A stretch of DNA of 64,000 nt from Bacteroidota bacterium. GTDB taxonomy: Bacteria; Bacteroidota; Bacteroidia; Bacteroidales; Prolixibacteraceae. Location: the NCBI GenBank assembly GCA_029265715.1, contig JAJUGZ010000001.1, positions 62,001-126,000 on the forward strand, written 5' to 3'. The notes under the pieces were generated by a model. The model ran no database searches, was not told the DNA's origin, and was given only the letters and a program-made list of their open reading frames with translations. Numbering within the stretch: the stretch's first letter is position 1; each line of letters begins with the position of its first letter. The translations under genes and the position numbers were made by a program. Positions 35,957 to 46,593 of this stretch are shown one piece after another.

Positions 35957-36991
35957 CTATACCAGATGTATGCCATTGGCTTTACATGCTGCAATCATTT
36001 CATCGGGCCAGATACTCGACTGAATTTCTCCTATATGGGCTTTTCGCAAGAAGTACATGCAAATACGCGACTGCCCTATTCCACCTCCTATCGATAAAGG
36101 AAGCTCGCCATTAAGCAGGCGTTGATGCCAGTACAGATTGACACGATCTTCTTTATTGGCAATTTTAAGCTGTTTCAACATAGCCTCTTTATCAACACGA
36201 ATGCCCATCGACGAAATTTCATACGAACTTTCCAATACCGGATTCCAGATCAGGATATCGCCGTTTAGCCCTTTGTAGCCATTTACGGTTTCGGTTGTCC
36301 AATCATCGTAATCGGGGGCACGGCCATCATGAACCTCTCCATTGGGCATCTCGCCACCAATCCCGATTACAAATATGGCTCCATATTCTTTGGCAGCTCT
36401 GTTTTCCCGTTCTTTGGGAGCAAGGCCTGGATACCTTTCTACAAGCTCCTCTGCATGGATAAATGTTATTTCTTCAGGCAATATCGGTTTAATTTGGGGG
36501 TAATGTTCATACACAAAATATTCTGTCCTCAAAAGAACGGTATATATCTTCCGGACAATTTTTTTCAGGAAATCCAGATTACGATCTTCGGGGGTAATTA
36601 CCCGCTCCCAGTCCCATTGATCAACGTATATCGAATGAATATTATCGAGTTCTTCATCCGGACGCAAGGCATTCATGTCGGTATATAAACCATAACCTGG
36701 TTCAAATTCCAGGTCTGCAAGCGCCATCCGCTTCCATTTTGCCAACGACTGAACCACTTCGGCTTCATGATCGTTTAATTCTTTTACGGGAAAAGAAACC
36801 GGGCGTTCAATTCCATTCAGATCATCGTTAATGCCGGTGCCTTTTAATACGAATAAAGGGGCCGTGACCCGACTGAGCTTAAGCTCCGATGATAAATCCT
36901 GCTGAAAAAAGTCTTTAATAAGCTTGATCGCCTTTTCTGTCTGTTTTAAATCAAGGTACGACTTGTAATTCTCCGGAATGTATAATTTCAT
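35957..36991 (-). CDS. asnA: Aspartate-ammonia ligase (asparagine synthetase A)
   Basis: A 344-residue class-II-synthetase-like enzyme that makes asparagine from aspartate, ammonia and ATP. Strong family blocks are present: LDLKQTEKAIKLIKDFFQ, RVTAPLFVLKGTGINDDLNG, ERPVSFPVK, YTDMNALRPDEELDNIHSIY, VDQWDWERVI and the C-terminal GGGIGQSRICMYFLRKAHIG. I favour the ATG at 36991 (MKLYIPENYKSY), which aligns with other AsnA starts; an ATG at 37012 would add seven residues. A well-formed promoter lies 58 bp upstream. Length is normal for the family. Confidence 0.96.
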   Translation of the reverse strand: MKLYIPENYKSYLDLKQTEKAIKLIKDFFQQDLSSELKLSRVTAPLFVLKGTGINDDLNGIERPVSFPVKELNDHEAEVVQSLAKWKRMALADLEFEPGYGLYTDMNALRPDEELDNIHSIYVDQWDWERVITPEDRNLDFLKKIVRKIYTVLLRTEYFVYEHYPQIKPILPEEITFIHAEELVERYPGLAPKERENRAAKEYGAIFVIGIGGEMPNGEVHDGRAPDYDDWTTETVNGYKGLNGDILIWNPVLESSYEISSMGIRVDKEAMLKQLKIANKEDRVNLYWHQRLLNGELPLSIGGGIGQSRICMYFLRKAHIGEIQSSIWPDEMIAACKANGIHLV

Positions 36992-37048
36992 AAAATGCTT
37001 ATTTATTGTCAAAATGACAAATGTTTACAATTATTAATTTCTTCAGGT

Positions 37049-37077
37049 CAAAAATAGAAAGATTATTCTAACTCAAA
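37049..37077 (-). promoter_or_regulatory. Promoter of asnA
   Basis: On the minus strand TTTG (37077-37074) and TATTTTTG (37056-37049) are 17 bp apart, matching the Bacteroidota -33/-7 pattern TTTG...TAnnTTTG. This predicts a leader of about 50 nt before asnA. Confidence 0.7.
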
Positions 37078-37141
37078 GAAGTCATAACTGTTTTTATAAA
37101 ACAGAAACTGATTATAGCCGAATCCCTCGTTGTGTTTACCC

Positions 37142-37170
37142 TTTGTCAAAAGGTGATTTTGCTATTTTTG
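37142..37170 (+). promoter_or_regulatory. Promoter of the MFS transporter gene, possibly leaderless
   Basis: TTTG (37142-37145) and TATTTTTG (37163-37170) are 17 bp apart, the same pattern as the divergent asnA promoter. The -7 element ends only 4 bp before the ATG at 37175, so transcription would start at or near the start codon. Confidence 0.6.
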
Positions 37171-37174
37171 CGGC

Positions 37175-38344
37175 ATGTACAACTACGTCCGTTCCAATAT
37201 TAGATATCTGTACCTGATAAAGTTTTCGAAATGGTTTAACCTGGTTATGCCAGTCGTTGTATTGTTTTATCAGGACAATGGCCTCTCGATGACGCAAATC
37301 TTCTCGCTGAAATCGATATATTCCATCGGGATTGTCATTATGGAAATTCCATCGGGCTATCTTGCAGATGTCTGGGGCCGAAAAAAAACATTGTTAGCCG
37401 GAAGTATTTTAAGCAGTTTAGGTTTCCTGACTTATTGTTTTTCACATTCATTCGGAGGTTTTGCCTGCGCTGAATTTATCCTGGGAATTGGTTTTAGTTT
37501 TGTTTCAGGAGCCGATTCGGCCATGCTATATGACACGTTGAAAGATGCCCAAAAAGAACAAGATTACATCAAACATGAAGGGCGAATAACTTCGGCAGGG
37601 AATTTTGCTGAAGCTTTTGCCGGTATTTTGGGAGGCCTAATTGCAGCTGTAAGTTTACGGATGCCTTTTTATTTCCAATTTTTAGTTTCATCAGTAGCCA
37701 TTCCGGCGTCCTTCTTGTTAAAAGAACCGGAGCGTTTGCCGGGAAAAACAGAACTGCAATTAAAAGATATTCTGGCTACCGTCAAAAACTCATTTTTTAA
37801 TGCCCAACTGAGAAGCGCCCTTCTTATATCATCTCTTACTGGTACGGCAACGTTAACTTATGCCTGGTTTGTTCAGCCATTCTTAAAAGAAGCTGGCGTT
37901 CCGGTGTCATTATTTGGCATCCTGTGGACCTTATTAAATATCTCGGTTGGTATTTTCTCGATGTTCTCTTACCGCATCGAGCGATTAATCGGCTTAAGAA
38001 GTAACGTGTTACTGATCTGTTTTTCAATATCCGCTGGATTTGTTTTGACAGGCCTATCGATTAACCAGGCAGGAATAGTCGTTCTGTTTGCAGTCTATAT
38101 CGTTCGAGGTATTGCAACTCCTGTTTTCAAAGATTATATCAATCAATTTACCGCCTCCGAAGTCAGGGCGACCATCATGTCTGTTCGAAATTTTGTAATC
38201 CGGATTATTTTTGCCATAATCGGCCCCATATTGGGAATCTGCACCGATCTGTATGGGTTAAAAGTTGCACTTATAATAGCCGGATTGTTGTATTTGGTTC
38301 CTGCATTATTTAGCATTCAACCATTACTTCGCCGCAGACATTAA
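37175..38344 (+). CDS. MFS transporter
   Basis: A 389-residue inner-membrane major facilitator protein with about 12 hydrophobic segments. The signature between TM2 and TM3 reads GYLADVWGRKKTLLAGSILS, and TM1 begins YLIKFSKWFNLVMPVVVLFY. A mid-protein charged loop (LKEPERLPGKTELQLKDILA) separates the two halves. The substrate cannot be told from sequence; related proteins are often annotated as drug or metabolite efflux pumps. It is transcribed divergently from asnA and alone, ending at a bidirectional terminator. Confidence 0.88.
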   Translation: MYNYVRSNIRYLYLIKFSKWFNLVMPVVVLFYQDNGLSMTQIFSLKSIYSIGIVIMEIPSGYLADVWGRKKTLLAGSILSSLGFLTYCFSHSFGGFACAEFILGIGFSFVSGADSAMLYDTLKDAQKEQDYIKHEGRITSAGNFAEAFAGILGGLIAAVSLRMPFYFQFLVSSVAIPASFLLKEPERLPGKTELQLKDILATVKNSFFNAQLRSALLISSLTGTATLTYAWFVQPFLKEAGVPVSLFGILWTLLNISVGIFSMFSYRIERLIGLRSNVLLICFSISAGFVLTGLSINQAGIVVLFAVYIVRGIATPVFKDYINQFTASEVRATIMSVRNFVIRIIFAIIGPILGICTDLYGLKVALIIAGLLYLVPALFSIQPLLRRRH

Positions 38345-38351
38345 ATAAAAT

Positions 38352-38388
38352 GCGAAGAATAATCCGGATTTAACAGACTATTCTTCGC
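38352..38388. terminator. Bidirectional terminator between converging genes
   Basis: GCGAAGAATA (38352-38361) pairs perfectly with TATTCTTCGC (38379-38388). It sits between the stops of the MFS gene (+) and the M49 peptidase gene (-). The minus-strand side is followed by ATTTTATTT. Confidence 0.75.
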
Positions 38389-38415
38389 TTTCGCCAGAGA
38401 CAATGCTCGTTCGAG

Positions 38416-40053
38416 TTATTGCAGGCCCAATGCTTCAGGTCCCTGTTCAAACACGATATCGCGCGGGATTCCAGCTCCGGCAATCCGGTCCAGATCTTTC
38501 TGTAAATCCTCTTTTACCACACTTTTTTCCTGAAGCAGTCTCACTGCCTGATCATAATCGCCATCACCCTGGATTTTTAAGATCAAAGCAGACAAATCGA
38601 ACATGGCCTGTTTCATTTTTTCAAAATCAACATGGTAATAACCAGTTTCCGGATTGCGGACAAAAGCACCAGCCTCTTCAAAATAATTAAATCGCATCAT
38701 ATTGGCTTTACCATGTGCGCTGGCCGCCCCAAACCGGATTGATCGGAAAATGCCGGCCATGAAGGTAACAAAGTTGTCCATCAGGTCTTTATCTTTTAAC
38801 TCGCCCATTTCGCTCAGTTTGTAAACGCACCACAAGCCCAAAATATCAGCTTTGCCCTCTTCGATCGACGAGTACGTTTCTTTCAGTGCCTGACGGACAG
38901 TTTGATCACCTTTTATGGTTTTGCCCAGTCCCAATCCGTGCGAAACTTCATGAAACATGGTATTTTCGAAAAAAGCATCAAACTTCACATGACTGATTTG
39001 CTCCGGATCAATCAGCAAACCGGCAATCGGAAGCATAATTTTATCGAATTTGGCTTGCATGGCATTTTTCAGCTGCAACTTGCGGCTCCCTTTTTCCGCA
39101 CGCACTTTTTCGTCGTTCGGCAAATTGATAGCGATCGTTTTCGACCCGGCATTGCAATCGCCGGCGTAAAAAACCACATCGTACGCATTTAAATCAGAAT
39201 CAGAGCCTGGCATCTCATTTTTATAAGCCGGATCGCAAGGCAAATCTTTTTGCAACTTCGGAAGTAAAGCGGCAAAACGGTCCAACTTTTTGCTCCACTC
39301 CTGATCTTTTACCAATATGTAAGCTTCGTGTGCGGCTTTATAACCGAAAAGCTGGTCTTCGTAGCTTTCAATCGGGCCAACGACAAAATCAATGGTGTTG
39401 GTTTTCATATCCATCCATGCCATATCACTCTCAAAATACCGATCCGTTAACAAAGCTTCGGCCCGCAACTCCAAATACTTTTTCAGTCCCGGGTCTTCGG
39501 CCAGTTCAGCTGCTTTTTTAATCAGATCGGCTGCCTGAGTTATTTCGGCAGCAAATGCTTCGTGGTATGGAACCGCCTTAAGCGAACCATCTTCTGCCCT
39601 TTCGATTTTTGTATATAAACTGGTTTTATCCGGATTGTTCCAAGCTTCAAATTCGGCCTTGGTCATATCGGCCGGGTAAAAACCGGCGCCGGCTGGTTTA
39701 GGACCCAAGCCCTCCAGAAATGGTTTATTGTCGTTCAGCCGTTCCCATGGACCATAATTAATCCGGATAAATTTCTCTGTTGCCGGATCGGTTGCTTTGC
39801 CCAGTATCTCGTTTTTATCTCCATACGCTTCTTTCCAGAAAATATCATCCATCAAACGGGCAGCTTGAAACAGATAAGGCAACATTTGCTTTTCTTTCTC
39901 GGTTAACACACTCAAATCGGTTGTCAGTTTAAAACTGGCAAACTCATCTGCTTTTTTCTGAATTTCATTTTTCATTTCAGGCTCTTTTTTCGGACCGCCA
40001 CAGGCCATCAGAACAAAAGCCAACAGTCCGATCCAATGTTTTGTTTGTCTCAT
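38416..40053 (-). CDS. Dipeptidyl-peptidase III-like zinc lipoprotein (family M49) with HEXXH motif
   Basis: A 545-residue lipoprotein (LLAFVLMAC, Cys18) of the M49 dipeptidyl-peptidase III type, cutting dipeptides from peptide N-termini. The zinc site is His368-Glu369-Val-Ser-His372 (HEVSHGLGLG) with the third ligand in the EEGKAD motif (Glu398-Glu399). Most M49 enzymes have a hexapeptide HEXXGH; a pentapeptide HEXXH form is known in some bacteria (for example Caldithrix). EEGKADILGLWCVYKL and RFGAASAHGKANMMRFNYF also fit the family. It is co-oriented with and 20 bp downstream of the small nuclease gene. Confidence 0.88.
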   Translation of the reverse strand: MRQTKHWIGLLAFVLMACGGPKKEPEMKNEIQKKADEFASFKLTTDLSVLTEKEKQMLPYLFQAARLMDDIFWKEAYGDKNEILGKATDPATEKFIRINYGPWERLNDNKPFLEGLGPKPAGAGFYPADMTKAEFEAWNNPDKTSLYTKIERAEDGSLKAVPYHEAFAAEITQAADLIKKAAELAEDPGLKKYLELRAEALLTDRYFESDMAWMDMKTNTIDFVVGPIESYEDQLFGYKAAHEAYILVKDQEWSKKLDRFAALLPKLQKDLPCDPAYKNEMPGSDSDLNAYDVVFYAGDCNAGSKTIAINLPNDEKVRAEKGSRKLQLKNAMQAKFDKIMLPIAGLLIDPEQISHVKFDAFFENTMFHEVSHGLGLGKTIKGDQTVRQALKETYSSIEEGKADILGLWCVYKLSEMGELKDKDLMDNFVTFMAGIFRSIRFGAASAHGKANMMRFNYFEEAGAFVRNPETGYYHVDFEKMKQAMFDLSALILKIQGDGDYDQAVRLLQEKSVVKEDLQKDLDRIAGAGIPRDIVFEQGPEALGLQ

Positions 40054-40073
40054 ACTTTATAGTTTAATTTTCT

Positions 40074-40475
40074 TCAAAGCATATATTCTTCTGCAAATCC
40101 TCGCCGAACAAGGATGTCATTCAAACAATAGTAATCGTCAATGCTCCGGATGTTTTCCAATCCATCAATTTCCGCCGAAGGCACTTTCAAATACATTACA
40201 GCCAGATAACGGCCATATTTTTCCTTTTTGTCCTTCACCGTATCAACAAGCACTTCGTCGCCTTCGTGAACAATACTTTTGGCAAAGTTGGAAGCTTCAG
40301 TTCCTTTTTGCCATTCTTCAGAGCCTTTTTTTACGCCATAAATTTCCGGAGTATTCACCCCATAGAGCCGGACTTTTTCACCACGTACCCAGACCGACAA
40401 ACCCAGATCAATATCAATGATATACGTGTCGCCATCGACAACATTTCGGATAATTGCTTTGTACTGGTACATCAT
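40074..40475 (-). CDS. Small SNase-fold (thermonuclease-like) protein
   Basis: A 133-residue protein of the staphylococcal nuclease fold. It shows VVDGDTYIIDIDLGL (calcium/active-site Asp region), VRLYGVNTPE (Arg and Glu-containing motif) and KEKYGRYLAVMYL (second Arg), the three signature parts of active SNase enzymes. No signal peptide is seen, unlike secreted thermonucleases, so it may act in the cytoplasm or be a house-cleaning nuclease. The C-terminus is compact (LNDILVRRGFAEEYML). It lies directly upstream of the M49 gene and probably shares its transcript. Confidence 0.88.
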   Translation of the reverse strand: MMYQYKAIIRNVVDGDTYIIDIDLGLSVWVRGEKVRLYGVNTPEIYGVKKGSEEWQKGTEASNFAKSIVHEGDEVLVDTVKDKKEKYGRYLAVMYLKVPSAEIDGLENIRSIDDYYCLNDILVRRGFAEEYML

Positions 40476-40563
40476 TCAGTTTTTTAGTTAATAAGCTACA
40501 AGTTACAAAAAAGGCGTCATCCTAAACGTGGTAAAATATGTGAATGACCTCTCCTTATACGAA

Positions 40564-40593
40564 AATAAAAAAAGCCACCCGGAGGCAGCTTTT
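40564..40593 (-). terminator. Intrinsic terminator of yidC
   Basis: On the minus strand AAAGCTGCCT pairs with GGGTGGCTTT (with G-T pairs) and is followed by TTTTATTTTC. It begins 4 bp past the yidC stop. Confidence 0.8.
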
Positions 40594-40596
40594 AGT

Positions 40597-42525
40597 TTAT
40601 TTTTTCGGCATTTGAACCCCTCGTTCTTTCGCCATTTGTTCGAGCCGTTGCTGGAAACTGGATTTTTTTACCGGTTTCTTTTTGTTGATGGCTATCTGGG
40701 CCCTGATTTTATCTTCATCAATCAATTTTCGGAAGATGTATACCTGACCAATCGTAATCACATTTGCCAGGAAATAATAGTAGCTCAGTCCGGCTGAATA
40801 GCTGTTTAAAATGAACAGGAACATGATCGGCATAATGTACATCATGGTTTTCATGCCCGGCATAGCTTGAGAATTCTGCCCCTGCGAGTTCAGGTGGGTT
40901 GAAATGATTGTTGTAATAGTCATCAACAAACAGAATAAGCTCACATGATCGCCATAAAATGGAATGGTAAAAGGCAAATTCAGGATCGAGTCATAAGTCG
41001 ACAGGTCGTGCGCCCACAGAAAACTTTCCTGGCGCAATTCAATCGAAGTCGGGAAAAAGAAGAACATGGCAAACAAAACCGGCATCTGGAACAACAGCGG
41101 CAAACAACCTCCCATCGGATTAACCCCTGCTTTCTTATACAAGTTCATGGTAGCCTGCTGTTTTTCCATCGCTTTGTCCTGACCCGGCCCATACTTTGCA
41201 TTGATCTCGTCAATTTCAGGTTTCAATGCTTTCATTTTTGCCTGCGACAGATAAGACTTATAGGTAAACGGGAAAATAATCAGCTTGATAAAAATTGTCA
41301 GCAACAGAATGATTATACCAAAGTTATCAATGTATTTCCGCAAAAAATTGAACGTTGGGATGATCAGGTATTTATTCACCGGACGAACGATAGCATACCC
41401 CAGGTTCACCAACCGCTCCATAGATAAATCATACTGTTTCAGCGTATTGTAATGGTTCGGGCCGAAATAGAATTTCATTTTGTAGCTTTCAGAAGCTTTG
41501 GCTTCATAAGGCACGGCAATGTCGGCAGAGAAATTTGCCAGGTATTTCGGATCGTCTGGCAAAGCTTCCGATTTAATCTCAGCATTTGGGAAAGCCTCAT
41601 CGGCAATCAGGGTCGAAGAGAAAAACAATTGTTTAAAACTTACCCATTTTGTTTTTGTAGTTAAACGTTCATCTCCTGATTTGCCAGGGCTCAATTTTTC
41701 CGGATCCTCTTCCAAATACTTATAATAGATAGTTGTATAACGGTTTTCGCCATACTGCGATTTGCGTTCCTGCCGTGGAACCGAAATGGCCCATGTAAAA
41801 TTCAGATAATTCGAATTGGCGGCAATCACATTGTTCATACCAACGGTATTCACCTCAAATCCGATCAGGTACGAGTTGTGCGTGATGGTATATTTGTATT
41901 CCAGGTATTTCCCATCACCAGCCATCAGCCTCATGCCCAGCGATTTGCTCTCACCCTTCGATTCCTCGTTGAATTTTTCGTTCCCTTCTTTTCCTTTTTT
42001 TACTGAAGGACCCGATACCATGAGGCTTTTTTCTTCAGAAGAAGGTACAAAATAGAAGTTCTCAGTCTGAATGCTCCGGTTCTGGGCAAAGAAGTTCATC
42101 CCAAATTCGTTTTTATCCCCGTCGAAGAGAATCAGCGGCCTTCCGTCATAGGTTTTATACCCTTTCAGTTCGACCGAATAAATGCGCCCACCCTTATTCG
42201 AAACCACAACTTTCATCAGGTTATTTTCAAGGGTATAAAATGTTTCAACGCCCGAAGCTGCATCGGCAAATGCACCGTATAATTCTTTGCGCTGTTCGGC
42301 TGCCGCACTATCACTTACTGCTACTCCGCCAGCAAGCTGAAGTGAATCAGAAACTGCATCCCGGGCAATTTCAGCTTCGCGTTGTTTAGCCGCTTCGACC
42401 TGTTCTATTGAGTCGCGGGTCCGTTTAGCGGCAGCAATCTGTTCTTTCGATGGTCTGTTCAGGTAACTAAACCCGATCAGGATTAGAAAAATCAAAACAA
42501 TTCCAACAATCGAATTTCTATCCAT
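40597..42525 (-). CDS. yidC: Membrane protein insertase YidC
   Basis: A 642-residue YidC/Oxa1 insertase of the Gram-negative type. The N-terminal segment (VGIVLIFLILIGFSYLN) is TM1. A large periplasmic beta-domain spans about residues 85-355 (LENNLMKVVVSNKGGRIYSV; FTWAISVPRQERKSQYG). The conserved insertase core follows: IILLLTIFIKLIIFPFTYKS with the hydrophilic-groove residues, PVLFAMFFFFPTSIELRQE, and a positively charged C-terminal tail (NKKKPVKKSSFQQRLE). It inserts and folds inner-membrane proteins with or without Sec. It is 84 bp downstream of pyrG. Confidence 0.97.
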   Translation of the reverse strand: MDRNSIVGIVLIFLILIGFSYLNRPSKEQIAAAKRTRDSIEQVEAAKQREAEIARDAVSDSLQLAGGVAVSDSAAAEQRKELYGAFADAASGVETFYTLENNLMKVVVSNKGGRIYSVELKGYKTYDGRPLILFDGDKNEFGMNFFAQNRSIQTENFYFVPSSEEKSLMVSGPSVKKGKEGNEKFNEESKGESKSLGMRLMAGDGKYLEYKYTITHNSYLIGFEVNTVGMNNVIAANSNYLNFTWAISVPRQERKSQYGENRYTTIYYKYLEEDPEKLSPGKSGDERLTTKTKWVSFKQLFFSSTLIADEAFPNAEIKSEALPDDPKYLANFSADIAVPYEAKASESYKMKFYFGPNHYNTLKQYDLSMERLVNLGYAIVRPVNKYLIIPTFNFLRKYIDNFGIIILLLTIFIKLIIFPFTYKSYLSQAKMKALKPEIDEINAKYGPGQDKAMEKQQATMNLYKKAGVNPMGGCLPLLFQMPVLFAMFFFFPTSIELRQESFLWAHDLSTYDSILNLPFTIPFYGDHVSLFCLLMTITTIISTHLNSQGQNSQAMPGMKTMMYIMPIMFLFILNSYSAGLSYYYFLANVITIGQVYIFRKLIDEDKIRAQIAINKKKPVKKSSFQQRLEQMAKERGVQMPKK

Positions 42526-42609
42526 AGATTATTTTTTAGTGTTGAACGTGCAAAGGCACTTTCGCCTTCACAGAATCTCAAACGCTTTAATTCGTACCTG
42601 TTCGCCCAA

Positions 42610-44235
<1,626 letters not shown>

Positions 44236-44314
44236 CTAAAAACTGCCAAAGTTAATGATTTAAGGTATTCGCCTGATAAAACAGGTTCATTTTAATCAAC
44301 AGATTATTATTAAC

Positions 44315-44348
44315 GAACAAAGCCCGCTGTTACGAGCGGGCTTTGTTC
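44315..44348 (-). terminator. Hairpin terminator of the DUF349 gene
   Basis: GAACAAAGCCCGCT (44315-44328) pairs perfectly over 14 bp with AGCGGGCTTTGTTC (44335-44348), loop six bases, starting 8 bp after the DUF349-gene stop. The following T-run is weak. Confidence 0.85.
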
Positions 44349-44355
44349 TATATGG

Positions 44356-46413
44356 CTATTCATCTTCTTCGGTGGCGTCGATAATCCGAATCTTTTCTTT
44401 TAAAAATTCGATCTTTTCCTTGGTGCTGGCAATCTTGTGATTGACGTCCTCGATCAGCGACTCTGCATTTTTCGTGTTGGCGAAGAACCCGATGTTGTTA
44501 TCCAGCAACGCCAGATCATTTTCAAGCTGCTTCAACTTATTCATGTACTTTTCACGCTCGAACCGCATTTTGCTTTGCCCTTTGTTCGATTGGGTAAAGT
44601 TTTCCACTTTATTCTTGAACTTCATCAGGTTACGGCGTTTTTCATCGACCCGTAACTGATCAAAATATACATTGATAATGTCGCGAAACTCGTTCTGGAT
44701 AGCATCCTTGTCTTTAAACGGAACATGACCGATCTCGGTGAAACGGCGCTGGAAATCTTTCAGTTTCTCGAAATCGCTGCTGTCATCGCCCGAAAGTTCA
44801 AACTTCTTCACTTCTTCGATCAGTTCTTTCTTCAGCCGCAGGTTTTCGAACTGTTCGCTATCGACTGATGAAAAATGTTTAGCCTTGTTTTCGAAGAAAT
44901 AATCGCAGGCAGCGCGAAAACGTTTCCAAATTGTGTCTGAATATTTTCGTGGCACCGGCCCAATCTCTTTCCAGCGCTTCTGGATGTTGATGAACTCATC
45001 GGCGGTCTTTTTCCAGTCGGTGCTGTCTTTCAATGCTTCAGCCTGAACGCACAAATCAGTTTTAAGCTGAAGGTTGTTCAACTGAACTTCTTTATTGTGT
45101 GAATAGAATTCGCGTTTACGGTCAAAGAATTTATCACATGCCTCGCGGAAGCGTTCGTAAATCCGGTTATTGTCTTTTTTCGGCGCAAAACCGATCGTAC
45201 GCCATACTTTCTGAAGTTCGACCAGTTCTTTCGAGCGGTCGTCCCAGTCTTTGTGCGTTTTCAATTCGGAAGCCAGAATTTCTTCGGCCTTTTCGCACAA
45301 AACGGTTTTCGCGTCCAGATTTTTTTTCTGCTCGTTCTTCCGTCCTTCGAAATAATCCTGGTGTTTTTTGTTGATTTTAGAAGTAGCCGCTTTAAACCGT
45401 TCCCAAAGCTCATCTTTTTTATCGGCAGGGACCGGACCAACTTCACGCCATTGTTCGTGGTATTTCTGAAGAATATTAAACGCTTTGATTACCGACGGCT
45501 CCATCAGCAGTTCTTCAGCTTTTTCACAAAGCTCGATCTTTGCTTCCAGGTTTTTCTTCAGATCCAGATCACGTAATTCTTTGTTGATCTTGATATAATC
45601 GTAAAAGTTTTCAACATGGTGATGGTAAGTATCCCAAAGATCTTTCAATTTAGCCTGGGGTACCAGGCCAATTTCGCGCCAGCGGTTTTGTAAATCCCTG
45701 AATTCCTGAAATGTCTTATTAATCGATTCCTTATTGTTAATGAGAGCCTTGATTTCCTCAATAATCGCGTACTTTTTCTGGAGGTTGATCTCTTTTTCTT
45801 CTTCGAGCTTCCGGTTATGTTCCAACCGTAAATCACGATATTGTTTCAGCAAATTGCGCAGATCTGTTTCGTATGGGTCCGGTTCGGCAATAAATGCACC
45901 TTCTTCTCCCCCTCCGTCGACAAATGCTTTCTTCTGAAGCTCGAGATTGGCACGGTATTTCCTGTAAAAATGAATTTTGATGGCATCCACATCATTTTTG
46001 ATTCTTTCGTAATCTTCATTCTTCAACAATTCGCGCAGCTCGTTAATCAGCTCAACCTCGGTCAACCCGGACAAATCTTTCAACTCGCGGGGATTTCCTT
46101 CTTCGTCAAACTCTTCATCCCCTTCGTCGATGTCTTCGTCTAAATCATAATCGTCGGGTACCATTTCTGCAACAGGCTCTTCAACCGGTTCTGTTTCTGC
46201 AGCTTCAGACTCTTTATCAACTAATTCCGCCCCTTCTTCATCAACAACTTCCGGGGTCGGTTCAATATCTGACGTTTCCTCAGCAAACGCAGGTTCAATT
46301 TCGGCTAAAACTTCGTCAGACTTTTCAGCAGCATTTTCTTCTTGTACGAATTCCGGTTCATTAGCTGCACCGTTTAACTCTTCAGGAGAGTTTTTGAGAT
46401 CTTTAGGTTCCAT
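44356..46413 (-). CDS. DUF349-repeat protein with acidic N-terminus
   Basis: A 685-residue cytoplasmic, highly charged coiled-coil protein. The first ~110 residues are strongly acidic (EEGAELVDKESEAAETEP; DDYDLDEDIDEGDEEFDEEG). It then carries about five DUF349 repeats, each with a pattern W(R/K)EIG.VP...(D/I)LW..F (for example WREIGLVPQAKLKDLW and WKEIGPVPRKYSDTIWKRF). A long helix closes it. DUF349 proteins are widespread in Bacteroidota; the function is not known to me, though a nucleic-acid or ribosome link has been suggested. It ends at a strong hairpin. Confidence 0.9.
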   Translation of the reverse strand: MEPKDLKNSPEELNGAANEPEFVQEENAAEKSDEVLAEIEPAFAEETSDIEPTPEVVDEEGAELVDKESEAAETEPVEEPVAEMVPDDYDLDEDIDEGDEEFDEEGNPRELKDLSGLTEVELINELRELLKNEDYERIKNDVDAIKIHFYRKYRANLELQKKAFVDGGGEEGAFIAEPDPYETDLRNLLKQYRDLRLEHNRKLEEEKEINLQKKYAIIEEIKALINNKESINKTFQEFRDLQNRWREIGLVPQAKLKDLWDTYHHHVENFYDYIKINKELRDLDLKKNLEAKIELCEKAEELLMEPSVIKAFNILQKYHEQWREVGPVPADKKDELWERFKAATSKINKKHQDYFEGRKNEQKKNLDAKTVLCEKAEEILASELKTHKDWDDRSKELVELQKVWRTIGFAPKKDNNRIYERFREACDKFFDRKREFYSHNKEVQLNNLQLKTDLCVQAEALKDSTDWKKTADEFINIQKRWKEIGPVPRKYSDTIWKRFRAACDYFFENKAKHFSSVDSEQFENLRLKKELIEEVKKFELSGDDSSDFEKLKDFQRRFTEIGHVPFKDKDAIQNEFRDIINVYFDQLRVDEKRRNLMKFKNKVENFTQSNKGQSKMRFEREKYMNKLKQLENDLALLDNNIGFFANTKNAESLIEDVNHKIASTKEKIEFLKEKIRIIDATEEDE

Positions 46414-46541
46414 AACTACAAATTTTTGAGTACGTTTTTTCAGAGATTTGGCTATTCTTTGAGCCTACGAAAATAAGATATTACCAACTAATACTCAAAG
46501 TTTTTCCCAATTATTCTGAAAATACACGTCTTTTAACAACA

Positions 46542-46566
46542 AAAGCCGCCCTAAACAGACGGCTTT
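46542..46566 (-). terminator. Intrinsic terminator of hsp20
   Basis: On the minus strand AAAGCCGTC pairs with GGCGGCTTT (one G-T) and is followed by TGTTGTTAAAAG. It lies 27 bp past the hsp20 stop. Confidence 0.75.
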
Positions 46567-46593
46567 CTATCTATATTTCTTAAAAACAGTTTC

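Noticed and set aside
44338-44372. TATGGCTATT near the DUF349 stop as another copy of the PUL repeat
   Set aside because: Only a single short arm is present, inside the end of a coding region, with no partner arm or flanking homology.
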